This document shows positions 24,913 to 33,547 of a stretch of DNA of 64,000 bases, in pieces. Source of the DNA: Phycisphaerae bacterium. Lineage in GTDB: Bacteria > Planctomycetota > Phycisphaerae > Phycisphaerales > SM1A02. The first letter of the stretch is position 1, and each line of letters opens with the position of its first letter. A program made the position numbers and the translations under genes. The DNA lies in contig JAEUIU010000002.1 of NCBI GenBank assembly GCA_016795065.1, positions 62,001 to 126,000 of the forward strand, given 5' to 3'. The notes beneath the pieces are model-generated. The model worked only from the letters and a program-made list of their open reading frames with translations. It was not told where the DNA came from and did no database searches.

Positions 24913-26670
24913 ATGATGACCGACGCGACCTCGTCGCCTTCACAACCTCCATCGGTTCCACCCCTCCCGGCAGAACGTCTTGGGAAGGGTTCTCTCCGAA
25001 GCGCCATCGGCACCGCCCTGGTTCGCGTCATCGTGCCGCTTTGGCTCGTGGCCGGTGCCCTCTTCAAGCTCTCAGACCTCAATCCGAACGTGCTACCGGC
25101 ACCGGTGAAGGACGTTGTCTTCGCAACCGAAGACTGGGTGAGTCTCTCGCGGGGCGACTGGCTGATCTTCTCCATGCAGGCGATGGTCGCCGTCGAACTC
25201 GTCCTGGTCGGCATGATGGTGTTGGTGCCGAAACTGGCTCGACCCGCTGCGATCTTCATCCTGACCCTCTTCTGCCTCGTGCTCGCGTTTGAACTGGCGA
25301 ACGAACTCCAAGGCTCGAAGTTCAAGAAGGAGGGCTTCGCCGCCCTTCTCAAGCCTTGTGGCTGCTTCGGCGCCTGGTCCCCTCCCACCATCGTGACCTT
25401 CATGATCGATGCTTCGCTCCTCGTCGGCTGCCTCGTGTGTCCGCAAGGCCCAAAGGCTCGAGCCTTCCCTTCCGCCCGAACTGCGACCGTGGCGTTGGTG
25501 CTCTCACTCATCCTTGGGCCGACCGTCGCGTTCGCTCGGTCGAAGCCGGCGATTGAAGTGGCGCCTACCCCGAACGGGACGGCGCAGGACGGCGCGACGA
25601 AGCCCAATGATCCACCGACTCAGCCAAACAACGGTGGGCAGACGCCGCCGGCTCCGCCATCGAATCCGCAGGCAAATGCCACCGCCGAACCCTGGCCGGC
25701 CTACCCGACCAAGTTGAACCCCAACTACTTCATCGCCGAGAAGAAGTCGGTCGGAAAGCCGCTGGCATCCCTTCCGATCGCTCCGCTCCTTGCCAAGGTC
25801 GTGCCCGCGGATTTTCGCACCGGCCGCAAGACGCTCATCCTCTTCCGAAACACCTGCGACCACTGCTTTGAGCTGATGAACACCCGCTTCAGCGGGAAGC
25901 TCTCAACACCGACCTATTCGATCCAGATCCCGGACTCGGCTGGCGGCAAGACCTATCCGAACCCGTGCGCCGAATGTGTGAAGTGGGAACTTCCGACCGG
26001 GCCGGATTACGTCATCCAGTCACCGCTCATTATGACCATCGTCGACGGTGTGATCGCCGCCATTTGCAAGGACACCGACAAGCCCGGCGCGCTTGATGCC
26101 ACCCTGCAAGCGTGGGCACCAGGGCATGAGAAGGACTCGGCAGTCGATGGAATGCTGCTGGCGCCGATGCCGGCGGCGGCCCCATCGGGAGTCGATGCTG
26201 GAGCGGGCGCAGCCAAGACCGCCGCGAAGGCCTTCCCTCCGATGCCGAAGCTCGAAAGTGTCTACGCCCCCGACACCAACACCTGGGAAGGCAAGCGGCT
26301 TGACGAACTCGACCTGCCGCTCATCATCTCGCGGCCGATTCCGCTCGACCTCAACAGCGGCGAGGTTGTCGTGATGTTCTATCGCGTCGATTGCGAGCAC
26401 TGCGAGGCGGTCATCATCGAGCACTTCGCGGGTGACCTCGGCTCGCCGACGCTCTTGGTCTCGATTCCGGATGCGATGGGTGAAGCCTTCGACAACCCCT
26501 GCACCGAATGCCTCAAGGCCGCGCTTCCCGCCGGGCCAACGTACGTGGTGGAAACGCCGATCGTCGTCGTCGCCAAGGATGGGGTGGTTAAGCACGTCTT
26601 CGCCGGGGCCCAGACGGAGAACGTCGAGGAGCTCCGCGACGCACTGCCGAAGGCGGCCGGCAAGCGATAG
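24913..26670 (+). CDS. MauE/DoxX-like membrane protein with two double-CxxC thioredoxin-like modules
   Basis: A 585-residue protein. Residues 34-209 hold about five hydrophobic helices and the KPCGCFGAW motif (148-154), like MauE/DoxX-family membrane proteins. A Pro/Asn/Gln-rich linker (215-260) leads to two homologous modules: residues about 278-402 with Cys315-x2-Cys318 and Cys352-x2-Cys355, and about 458-582 with Cys494-x2-Cys497 and Cys530-x2-Cys533. Each has (G)K-x-L...F-x2-x-C-x-HC...F-(S/A)-G-x-L...NPC-x-EC-x2-x-LP-x-GP-x-YV, then a VDG/KDG turn. The first CxxC fits a thioredoxin active site (CDHC, CEHC); the second CxxC is unusual. An extracytoplasmic redox role is likely. The next gene carries a third copy of the module. 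ATG 24913 is chosen over upstream frame extension. Confidence 0.85.
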   Translation: MMTDATSSPSQPPSVPPLPAERLGKGSLRSAIGTALVRVIVPLWLVAGALFKLSDLNPNVLPAPVKDVVFATEDWVSLSRGDWLIFSMQAMVAVELVLVGMMVLVPKLARPAAIFILTLFCLVLAFELANELQGSKFKKEGFAALLKPCGCFGAWSPPTIVTFMIDASLLVGCLVCPQGPKARAFPSARTATVALVLSLILGPTVAFARSKPAIEVAPTPNGTAQDGATKPNDPPTQPNNGGQTPPAPPSNPQANATAEPWPAYPTKLNPNYFIAEKKSVGKPLASLPIAPLLAKVVPADFRTGRKTLILFRNTCDHCFELMNTRFSGKLSTPTYSIQIPDSAGGKTYPNPCAECVKWELPTGPDYVIQSPLIMTIVDGVIAAICKDTDKPGALDATLQAWAPGHEKDSAVDGMLLAPMPAAAPSGVDAGAGAAKTAAKAFPPMPKLESVYAPDTNTWEGKRLDELDLPLIISRPIPLDLNSGEVVVMFYRVDCEHCEAVIIEHFAGDLGSPTLLVSIPDAMGEAFDNPCTECLKAALPAGPTYVVETPIVVVAKDGVVKHVFAGAQTENVEELRDALPKAAGKR

Positions 26671-26720
26671 GGTCCGCGATTCGTGTAGGCTGTGCGTCGC
26701 CGGCATGGGATCGCCCACAC

Positions 26721-27755
26721 GTGACCGCTTCTGACACCGAACGCACCAAGCCTGCTCGCTCAGCATCAACCGCCCCAGGTTCCTGGGTTCGTTTCGTCGG
26801 CGCGGTTTGTCTTCTCGGCGCTGCCGCTGCCACCTTGGCCGCTGGTCCAGCGCTTCCGACCTGGATCATCGCACTCGGGCGACAGAGTTCGCTCACCGGC
26901 GATGACACGGCACGATGGCTCGCCGCGGGTTGGGCAACGCTGGGTGTGATGGTGGCACTCAGCCCTCGCTTTGCGCCAGGACCGATCTTCATCGGCGGCG
27001 TGAGCTTGGCCTTCATCGGCCTCGCGACGCTTTCCGGAGCCCTGGCGCCCGCAACACGGGCTGCGGGACAATCGAGCATCGGCGTCGTGATCGGTCTCGC
27101 CGTCACTGCGGTGGGTCTCCTCCTCGTCGGTGTCATCGGCCCGCACGCAGGACGCAGCACATCTCCCGTGCGTCGTGGCGTCTCGACCGCGTGGCATGTG
27201 CTGGCCACCATCGCCCTTCTTGCGGGGCTCTTGATCTGGATGCCGCAGGCCCCAATGCGGACGACGGCACCGATGATTACGGTGCGTGACTTCAGCGCTC
27301 CGGATAGCACTGCCCCCCGGAACACGGTCGAGTTCGTCTCCTTCGAGTTCGATCGCTGGGAAGGCCAGTCCATCGAAGCCGTCGGCCTCTTCGAGTACAT
27401 GCCGGCACTCCGTGAACTTCTTGCCGGCGTCGCCCCGAGCGGGCGCGTCTACCTCGTCTTCTACAACCCACGATGCGGCCATTGTCATGATCTCTTCCGT
27501 GAGCACTTCAGCGGCCATCTGGATGCGCCGGTGATCGCGATCGAAGTGCCGCCTCCGCCCGGCGGTACGCTCGTGGAAACCGACGAGCCGACCGCGATCG
27601 ACTGCCCCGAGTGCCATCGGATTGCGCTACCCGCCACCTATGCCTGGGGGGTGACGCCGCCTGCGGTTGTGCGACTGGACAGCGGCATCATCACCTGTGC
27701 AAGCGAGTCGACGTCGTTCACTCCCAAGGGCTGTGTCGACGAACACGCCCGCTGA
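26721..27755 (+). CDS. Membrane protein with C-terminal double-CxxC thioredoxin-like module
   Basis: A 344-residue protein starting at GTG 26721. Four to five hydrophobic segments (about 24-48, 68-82, 88-108, 118-140, 157-175) are followed by one module homologous to those of the preceding gene: DRWEGQSIEAVGLFEY, then YNPRCGHCHDLFREHFSGHL (Cys252-x2-Cys255), and IDCPECHRIALPATYAW (Cys295-x2-Cys298). The membrane part differs from the neighbour and lacks CGCFG. The two genes lie 50 bp apart on the same strand and probably work together in thiol chemistry outside the membrane. Convergent with the receiver-like gene 13 bp away. Confidence 0.82.
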   Translation: MTASDTERTKPARSASTAPGSWVRFVGAVCLLGAAAATLAAGPALPTWIIALGRQSSLTGDDTARWLAAGWATLGVMVALSPRFAPGPIFIGGVSLAFIGLATLSGALAPATRAAGQSSIGVVIGLAVTAVGLLLVGVIGPHAGRSTSPVRRGVSTAWHVLATIALLAGLLIWMPQAPMRTTAPMITVRDFSAPDSTAPRNTVEFVSFEFDRWEGQSIEAVGLFEYMPALRELLAGVAPSGRVYLVFYNPRCGHCHDLFREHFSGHLDAPVIAIEVPPPPGGTLVETDEPTAIDCPECHRIALPATYAWGVTPPAVVRLDSGIITCASESTSFTPKGCVDEHAR

Positions 27756-27768
27756 GAGGTTGCTCGGA

Positions 27769-28221
27769 TCAGGTCGCGTTCGCCGACGAGGGAGGACCGC
27801 CAGAGGTCGCATGCTCGAGAGCGCGTGCCAAGGCCGCCTTGGTCGCGTCGGCATAGAGTGCCTTCTTGCCGAAGCCGAGCAACGCTCCCCGTCGAATCGC
27901 TTCCGTTTGGGCTTCGGGGAGGTTCGAGATCAGAAGAAGTGTCGGCGCGCCGGGACTCGCCGACGTGTTCGCGATGAGTTCCATCCCGTCATCGGAGTCG
28001 AAGTCGCCGTCCAGCACGCGATTGACCAGCCAGATCGCCTGCGGGCAGCGGTGCTCGGCAAGCTGCGAACCCGTCGTCACCCGGACCACCATTGCCTTGG
28101 GCGCGACTTGTGCGATCACGCTGCGGAGCATTCCCGAATCGGGTGTGCAGTGACCGACGAGGACGAGGTAAGGCGAGGGTCCCGATTCGGAAGATGTCAT
28201 AGGCGCGTCGGTTGGTTGCAT
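27769..28221 (-). CDS. Receiver-like domain protein lacking the phospho-acceptor Asp
   Basis: A 150-residue single-domain protein. YLVLVGHCTPDSGMLRSVI, PTLLLISNLPEAQTEAIRRGALLGFGKKAL and TKAALARALEHA follow the alpha/beta order of a CheY-type receiver, with Lys in the beta-5 FGKK position. The strand that should end in Asp reads AIWLVNRVLDGDF, with Asn where the phospho-acceptor belongs, so it is probably a pseudo-receiver. Start ATG 28221 or 28200. It follows tilS by 28 bp on the same strand. Confidence 0.65.
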   Translation of the reverse strand: MQPTDAPMTSSESGPSPYLVLVGHCTPDSGMLRSVIAQVAPKAMVVRVTTGSQLAEHRCPQAIWLVNRVLDGDFDSDDGMELIANTSASPGAPTLLLISNLPEAQTEAIRRGALLGFGKKALYADATKAALARALEHATSGGPPSSANAT

Positions 28222-28249
28222 GGCGTTGGGGTTTCGAGTCGGAGGTCGG

Positions 28250-29485
28250 TCAGTCGTCGTCAACAGTCGTCGTCCCCGAGACGAGGGTGACATGGCGGGC
28301 TCGGACGTGAACCGTGAGAGGATGATGAGCGCCTTCAGCGGCGTCGCCACGCCCCACGGTGGCTCGCGGCGCGGGCGTCAACAGGAATCGCTTCGGCGTC
28401 GGATCGTCGCCACAGGCCGCACGGGCGATGCGGGTCCAGGTCGCCCGGGGAACGCGTTGAATGATCGCGCCGGCGATGCTCGCTGCAGCCGAGCGGATGG
28501 CCCAAGCCACGATCACTGGATCCTCGGCCCGACACTGGTCGCGCGTCCACCGACTGGGCCACGAGGCGGAGCCAGACTTTCCGCCGGCGGACCTGCCCAT
28601 CCGACGACGCACCAGGCGCTCGAGCGCCGCAAGGGCAAGTTCGGCCTCGTCGGCAAAGTGGCTTGCATGGCCAAGTACCCCCGGCCACCGCTGGAGAAGC
28701 CCCGGCATGACCGTTCGCCGAAGGTGGCCGCGCGAACGGGCCGGGTCGGCGTTGGAGGGGTCAATCGCATAAGCAAGGCCAAACTGCTCACAGAAGGCCA
28801 GGCACTCTTCCTTGGTCGTATCGAGGAGCGGCCGAACGAGGTGGATCGACGGCTGTCGCGACGCTTCGCCTTCCGGAAAGCCAAGTCGCCGGCGCCACGA
28901 GGGTGAGGTCGCCGCCCGCAGGCCTCGCCCGCGAACCAGCCCAAGGAGGAGGGACTCCAGTCGATCCGCAGCGTGATGGGCCACGGCCACGGCCCGCGCG
29001 CCGCAGCCAATCGCCGCCATCGCAAGCGCTTCGTACCGGTCGTCACGAGCGTTGGCGGCGACGTTCCCCGGCCGCTGGGCAGGCCGAACGTCAATGCGCT
29101 TGGCTGACACTCCGAGTCGTCGGGCCAGACGGGCAACCATAGCGCATTCCTCGTCGGCTTCGGCTCGCAACCCGTGATGAATCGCGACGAGCAACGGCGA
29201 TGGCACCCGTTGCGAACCGCGCCGTCGACGCTGGGCAAGAGCTGCAAGGATCGCTGCCAACGCCGTCGAATCGGGTCCACCGCTGCAGCCCACGACGATC
29301 CAGTGCCCGGGCGCGTTTCCCTCCATCGCACGATCCACTACATAGGAACACCCACATCGTTCGCCACCGCATCGTTCGATCAGGCGAGCATGAACGCGAG
29401 TCGCGAGCGGATGTCGCGCGATGGCCAAGAGCAGGTCTTCTCCCGACGCACGTCGTTCAGAAGTTTTGCTGGTGCGCCGCGCCAT
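28250..29485 (-). CDS. tilS: tRNA(Ile)-lysidine synthase
   Basis: A 411-residue PP-loop ATPase. The signature GCSGGPDSTALA (67-78) is intact, followed by VAIHHGLRAEADEECAMVARLARRLGV and AVAHHAADRLESLLLGLVRGRGL, which are typical TilS segments (H-x-AD/D-x-E-T/S). HLVRPLLDTTKEECLAFCEQFGL and IDPSNADPARSRGHLRRTVMP continue the family pattern. TilS converts C34 of the AUA-reading tRNA-Ile to lysidine and is essential. A CAGAAT hexamer seven bases before the ATG may be a leaderless -10. Confidence 0.93.
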   Translation of the reverse strand: MARRTSKTSERRASGEDLLLAIARHPLATRVHARLIERCGGERCGCSYVVDRAMEGNAPGHWIVVGCSGGPDSTALAAILAALAQRRRRGSQRVPSPLLVAIHHGLRAEADEECAMVARLARRLGVSAKRIDVRPAQRPGNVAANARDDRYEALAMAAIGCGARAVAVAHHAADRLESLLLGLVRGRGLRAATSPSWRRRLGFPEGEASRQPSIHLVRPLLDTTKEECLAFCEQFGLAYAIDPSNADPARSRGHLRRTVMPGLLQRWPGVLGHASHFADEAELALAALERLVRRRMGRSAGGKSGSASWPSRWTRDQCRAEDPVIVAWAIRSAAASIAGAIIQRVPRATWTRIARAACGDDPTPKRFLLTPAPRATVGRGDAAEGAHHPLTVHVRARHVTLVSGTTTVDDD

Positions 29486-29492
29486 GACTGGT

Positions 29493-29498
29493 ATTCTG
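29493..29498 (-). promoter_or_regulatory. Candidate -10 (CAGAAT) for tilS
   Basis: On the minus strand CAGAAT is seven bases before ATG 29485. It is weaker than the TAnnnT examples elsewhere in the window. Confidence 0.3.
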
Positions 29499-29611
29499 CC
29501 ATAGACGGTCGCCTCCTCGGTCTTCCCCGCAGACCACTCGACCTTCCTTCGTGAACTTTGCCGCTCCCACGCGATTCCGCCAATGGGCGTTCGCGGCGAT
29601 CACGATGGCCC

Positions 29612-30292
29612 ATGGGTAGCGCGATGGACTCAGTGCTCCTCGCATCCCTGATTCTCGGTGGGGCCATCTTCGTGGCTTCGGTCACGCTCGCCCTCGCGTT
29701 AGGCCGTGTCCGTTCGCGTCTGCCATCGCAAACGCAGATGACATCAGTCTCACCGACACCGCCGCAGGCGATCACGATTGAGGCGCCGACAACGCAGCGC
29801 GACGCCACACGAACGGTGCGGCCCACGGTCCAATCCAGCGAAGCGCCGCGCGCGGAGGCGCATCGGGCCGATCACGAAGGCCGACGTCGCGATGACGCGT
29901 TGCGAGACGCCATCGAAGCCCTCGCCCAACGGGTTGCCCAGCTCGAACAGGAGCTGCGCTCCGGGCGGCCACCGGTCGGATCGGCACCGAGCCCGAGTGT
30001 GCAGACGGCCCCGCATGGCGGGGTCGCCCTCGACGCCTCGACCCTCTCGGTCTCTCCTGCGAGCGGAGGCGTGCCTGCACCAAGCGTCTCCGTCTCAGGC
30101 TCGATCATCGAGCCCCATCCCCGTACGCGTCGCCCGCGCGAGGAACTCGCGGTCGATGTCCGTCGGCTTGTCGCTCGCGGACGCAACGCGATCGAGATCG
30201 CCCAGATGCTCGACGTCGACGTGGGCGAGGTCGAACTGGTCATGCAGCTCGATCGGGCGGCGCTACTGCGCGATCGGCGGTTGGAGAGTTAG
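29612..30292 (+). CDS. Membrane-anchored protein with C-terminal HTH-like motif
   Basis: A 226-residue protein. One N-terminal transmembrane segment (VLLASLILGGAIFVASVTLALAL) is followed by a Thr/Pro-rich region, a short coiled coil (ALRDAIEALAQRVAQLEQELRSG), a Ser/Pro/Val linker and a C-terminal helix-turn-helix-like sequence (VRRLVARGRNAIEIAQMLDVDVGEVELVMQL). The layout resembles DUF6115/DUF2802-type bacterial proteins of unknown function. It is divergent from tilS and convergent with the next gene. ATG 29612 is preferred because the upstream extension is Arg-rich. Confidence 0.7.
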   Translation: MGSAMDSVLLASLILGGAIFVASVTLALALGRVRSRLPSQTQMTSVSPTPPQAITIEAPTTQRDATRTVRPTVQSSEAPRAEAHRADHEGRRRDDALRDAIEALAQRVAQLEQELRSGRPPVGSAPSPSVQTAPHGGVALDASTLSVSPASGGVPAPSVSVSGSIIEPHPRTRRPREELAVDVRRLVARGRNAIEIAQMLDVDVGEVELVMQLDRAALLRDRRLES

Positions 30293-30325
30293 AACGAGAG
30301 TGCACGGCCGAGATTGACCCCGGCA

Positions 30326-32065
30326 TCACTTCGGCGGGGTGACGCGAGCCGGCTCGCCGACCGATGGTTGGGTGAGCGTCGCCTTCAGAGAGAGTTCGAT
30401 GACGTGGTCGTCGGGCTGGTTCATGACCCAACGAACGCCACCGAAGCGCTCGGCCACGGAGGCGATGAGCTCGATGCCACGGGCAAACTCGGCGGGTCGA
30501 TCGGATTGGAAGGCTGCCGCCTCTCCGACCCAACTTCGCAGGTGCGAGGCGACGCGCTGGCCGTTCAGGAGCCCGGCGCTGGTGATCGGGTTGGTCGGCT
30601 CGGACTTCGCGGCGGGAAGTCGTTGCAAGGCCGTGGCCACTGAACGTAGCCATTCGGGATGGGTCGCATACACCTGCCAGGAGCGGTCGCCGCAGCGAAG
30701 GGTTTGCCAGTTGATGCTGACCGTCCGGACGAGCGGATGCTGTCCGATGAGTTGTTCCATCAGCGTGTGCGAGTCGTAAGAGCGCGGCTCGCTGGGGTCG
30801 CCTGAAGTCCCATCTGGCAATTGGATGGGCGGAATGGACTGGAGGCCATCGTGGCGGCGCTCATGCTCAACGAGCGACGCGATCATGCGATCCTGGTCCT
30901 GCCTCGCTGCTTCGGCATCATCGACCTCGTAGGCAAGGGCAACGGCCGGGCAGCGCATACCCAGCGGCGGGTTGGCGCGAGCGCCATCCACTTCACCGAT
31001 CAGGAGGAGCCGCGTCGAGCCGAGATTGCTGCGCGCCGCCGGGCTTCGCAGGAGCGCTGGAAATCGCTGTACGAAGAAGCTGTCGCCTGGATCGACCTCG
31101 GTCGCGATCGGATCGATTTGGGCCCCCAGGCACACGTTGTCGAAACTCTCCAGGAGCGAGACATCGAGTTGCATCGACGTCGTTCGCGGCAACGGCGATT
31201 GGGTGTAGGATCCGCGAAGCGATCCGCTCAACTGCCCCGCTTTCGCCTCGAGGGCGATCGCGCTCCAACCCGACAAGGGCTTCGGGCCGGAAAAGACGAT
31301 GGCGAGACGCCCATCGCCCACGGTCCCCAATTCGTTGGTGTTCAATCCAGCTTGTGCAAGGGTCTGCCGAAGGGACGGTGCGGGACTCGCGGCGAGTCGT
31401 TGGATGCAATCGGTGAAAAGAGGAGCTTCCACCGATCGACCCAGGATCAGCCATTCGCCATGGACGGCCAAGGCCATGTGATCTTCGGGCAAGGTGTAGA
31501 TGCCGCCGCCACGAATGACTGCCCGGAGGCTTCGGATCAGGTGATCCATGTCCTTCTCGTTCACCAGCGTGACCAAGCACCAGTCGAGCTGTTCGCCCGA
31601 GCCGCGGATCTGAAAACGCACATCGCGTCCGAGATAGCGGTCGCAGGCTTCGATCGGTGGCATGCCGAGACGCGCCGCCAACGACGAAACGCCGCGCGGC
31701 GAGCGGGTGTCCTCACCGATCGCCCCGACGAGCGTCCGCGCCATCGACTCGACGAAAGGCGCGACGCTCGGATCGGTCAGCCAGGTGCGACCATCGAGGA
31801 GACGCACCCACGCGTCCACGTCAGGCGGTGCACTGTCAAGCGCCGCGTAGATCCGAGGCAAAATCGCTGGCGTGACAGCGTCCTTCGCCTTCGCCTCCTG
31901 CCGCGACTCTTCCATGACCACCAGGACGAGGGGCGACGCGCTGACGCGATGGCCGATGGCGGCAAGCACCACGAGGCACCAGGCAGACCACCAAGGCCGC
32001 CAGCGAGCGAAACTCGCTCTCCCCTGTGTGATCGAAGCTCGGCGTGACTCGGTCGCGAATCGCAC
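30326..32065 (-). CDS. Secreted/anchored protein of an ECF sigma operon
   Basis: A 579-residue protein from GTG 32065, 4 bp after the stop of the putative anti-sigma gene. An N-terminal hydrophobic stretch (WWSAWCLVVLAAIGHRVSA) suggests export. The rest alternates beta and helix, with AVHGEWLILGRSVEAPLFTD and LRAVIRGGGIYTLPEDHMAL resembling DUF3352-like repeats, but no family is certain. It is the third gene of a sigma/membrane/secreted-protein operon, so it could be the effector or the sensor of that system (inference). Confidence 0.7.
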   Translation of the reverse strand: MRFATESRRASITQGRASFARWRPWWSAWCLVVLAAIGHRVSASPLVLVVMEESRQEAKAKDAVTPAILPRIYAALDSAPPDVDAWVRLLDGRTWLTDPSVAPFVESMARTLVGAIGEDTRSPRGVSSLAARLGMPPIEACDRYLGRDVRFQIRGSGEQLDWCLVTLVNEKDMDHLIRSLRAVIRGGGIYTLPEDHMALAVHGEWLILGRSVEAPLFTDCIQRLAASPAPSLRQTLAQAGLNTNELGTVGDGRLAIVFSGPKPLSGWSAIALEAKAGQLSGSLRGSYTQSPLPRTTSMQLDVSLLESFDNVCLGAQIDPIATEVDPGDSFFVQRFPALLRSPAARSNLGSTRLLLIGEVDGARANPPLGMRCPAVALAYEVDDAEAARQDQDRMIASLVEHERRHDGLQSIPPIQLPDGTSGDPSEPRSYDSHTLMEQLIGQHPLVRTVSINWQTLRCGDRSWQVYATHPEWLRSVATALQRLPAAKSEPTNPITSAGLLNGQRVASHLRSWVGEAAAFQSDRPAEFARGIELIASVAERFGGVRWVMNQPDDHVIELSLKATLTQPSVGEPARVTPPK

Positions 32066-32069
32066 CTGG

Positions 32070-32663
32070 TCATGCCCTCTTGTGGGGAGCTTCGGCCGGT
32101 CTGGCCTCGTCGCGAAGAGGCTGCGGAATGGTCGGCGGAGCAGGCGTTCGAGCGGGACGTTGACCACCCGGGAGGTCGGATTCGAGGCCGGTCGACTCGG
32201 TGCGCTGCAACTGATCAAACGGCCGGACGCATTCGGCGAGGTCGCCCAGCAGGCGGCTCTTGTGTTCTAGCGACGCCCGCACGACCTCTTCCATCGACGA
32301 ATCACGCGTCCGATCGAGGCGCGACGTGTGGACGACCCACAGGGTGCCACCGGCGAGGGCCAGGACCGCCAACGCGCTCGACGCGCGGCGCACCCAACGG
32401 CCAATGCGTTCACGGCGCGAGGCCCGGGCCGTCGCTCGGCGAAATCCGAGCTGACGCATCACCGTCTCGGACAGGTCGGGGCTGACGCCGCCTTCCTGCT
32501 CCTCGCGCATGGCCCGCAGAACATCACCTAACTTGTCGCCCAATGTGTCCTCCGGCTGGCCGACCACCCCACCATCGACCTCAAGACGAGGGCGGGGCAT
32601 GGGCGACGACTTCTTCCGCCGGCGGCGGCGAGGATCGTGAGGTTGGTCAGGGGCGGGCGACAT
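32070..32663 (-). CDS. Single-pass membrane protein, candidate anti-sigma factor
   Basis: A 197-residue protein with a basic N-terminus, an acidic helical cytoplasmic part (GDKLGDVLRAMREEQEGG, LSETVMRQLGFRR) and one transmembrane segment (SSALAVLALAGGTLWVVHTS) at about residues 93-112, then a helical extracytoplasmic tail ending in a Pro-rich stretch. No zinc-type anti-sigma motif is seen. Its place 22 bp after an ECF sigma gene is the main reason for the anti-sigma suggestion. Confidence 0.62.
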   Translation of the reverse strand: MSPAPDQPHDPRRRRRKKSSPMPRPRLEVDGGVVGQPEDTLGDKLGDVLRAMREEQEGGVSPDLSETVMRQLGFRRATARASRRERIGRWVRRASSALAVLALAGGTLWVVHTSRLDRTRDSSMEEVVRASLEHKSRLLGDLAECVRPFDQLQRTESTGLESDLPGGQRPARTPAPPTIPQPLRDEARPAEAPHKRA

Positions 32664-32685
32664 GGGAGGGTTCGGAAGTCTCGGC

Positions 32686-33363
32686 TTACGGCATCAGGTC
32701 ATCAGGCTCCACCGGCGTTCGCACGGTGCTGTAGATCGAATCGTTTTCGCATCCCAGGGCCGCATCGTCGTGATGCGAGACGCCCCAGGATTCAAGGGCC
32801 CGGTCCCGCGTCACGCGATTTCGGCAAATCTCTTCCTGCATCCGCTTGCGAGCCCGATGGAGATGGCTCTTGATCGTGCCTTCGGGCATGCTCAGATGGA
32901 CGGCGATTTCCTGGATGGGCCAGTTCTGCTGATGGAAGAGGAGGACGATCTCTCGCTGCTGCGGATTGAGCGAGTCCAACGCGACGGCGAGAAGTTCGCG
33001 CACGTGCTCACGGTGCTCGTGAGCGGCGCTCAGCTCGTCGGGGCGTTGCGAAGCGCCCTGCCAGTCGCCAACCGTTTCCGAGTCGTAGCTCGGACGGTGC
33101 TTCTGCAAATGGTTCACATACAGTCGGCGGGCGATCGTGAAGAGCCATGTCGAAAAGCGGAAGCGGTCGTCGAAGCGATCCAAATTCCGCAGGACCCGCA
33201 CGAAGGCCTCCTGCACCATGTCCTCAGCGATGTCCGGTCGACCGGAGAGCCGCAACATGAACGCATAGAGCGGCTCTTGGTGCGTCCTGATCAGGCGTTC
33301 AATGGCGGCGGCATCGCCGCGCTTCGCTTTCCTGATCAGGGCTCGTTCGACGGTCTTCAGCAA
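32686..33363 (-). CDS. ECF-family RNA polymerase sigma factor
   Basis: A 225-residue sigma-70 factor. Region 2 is LIRTHQEPLYAFMLRLSG...DIAEDMVQEAFVRVLRNLDRFD with WLFTIARRLYVNHL. Region 4 is LNPQQREIVLLFHQQNWPIQEIAVHLSMPEGTIKSHLHRARKRM. The start is TTG at 33363 with a good Shine-Dalgarno (GAAGAGGT five to six bases upstream). A C-terminal tail of about 40 residues has no recognised motif. It likely drives transcription of an envelope or stress regulon together with the next two genes. Confidence 0.92.
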   Translation of the reverse strand: MLKTVERALIRKAKRGDAAAIERLIRTHQEPLYAFMLRLSGRPDIAEDMVQEAFVRVLRNLDRFDDRFRFSTWLFTIARRLYVNHLQKHRPSYDSETVGDWQGASQRPDELSAAHEHREHVRELLAVALDSLNPQQREIVLLFHQQNWPIQEIAVHLSMPEGTIKSHLHRARKRMQEEICRNRVTRDRALESWGVSHHDDAALGCENDSIYSTVRTPVEPDDLMP

Positions 33364-33547
33364 TCGAGACCTCTTCGCGCGTGGCGTAGGAGCTCAAGCC
33401 AACCCAGACGGACGTCTGGCGGTTGGCGACGGACATCCAACCGGGCCGGGGCCAACGCGTTGCAGTCTAGCTGCCAAGGGCGCAGAACCGAGCACATCGC
33501 CGGAAAGAGCCTTGGATCCGGTCCGGCCGCGACGCTCTCGGATGCTG

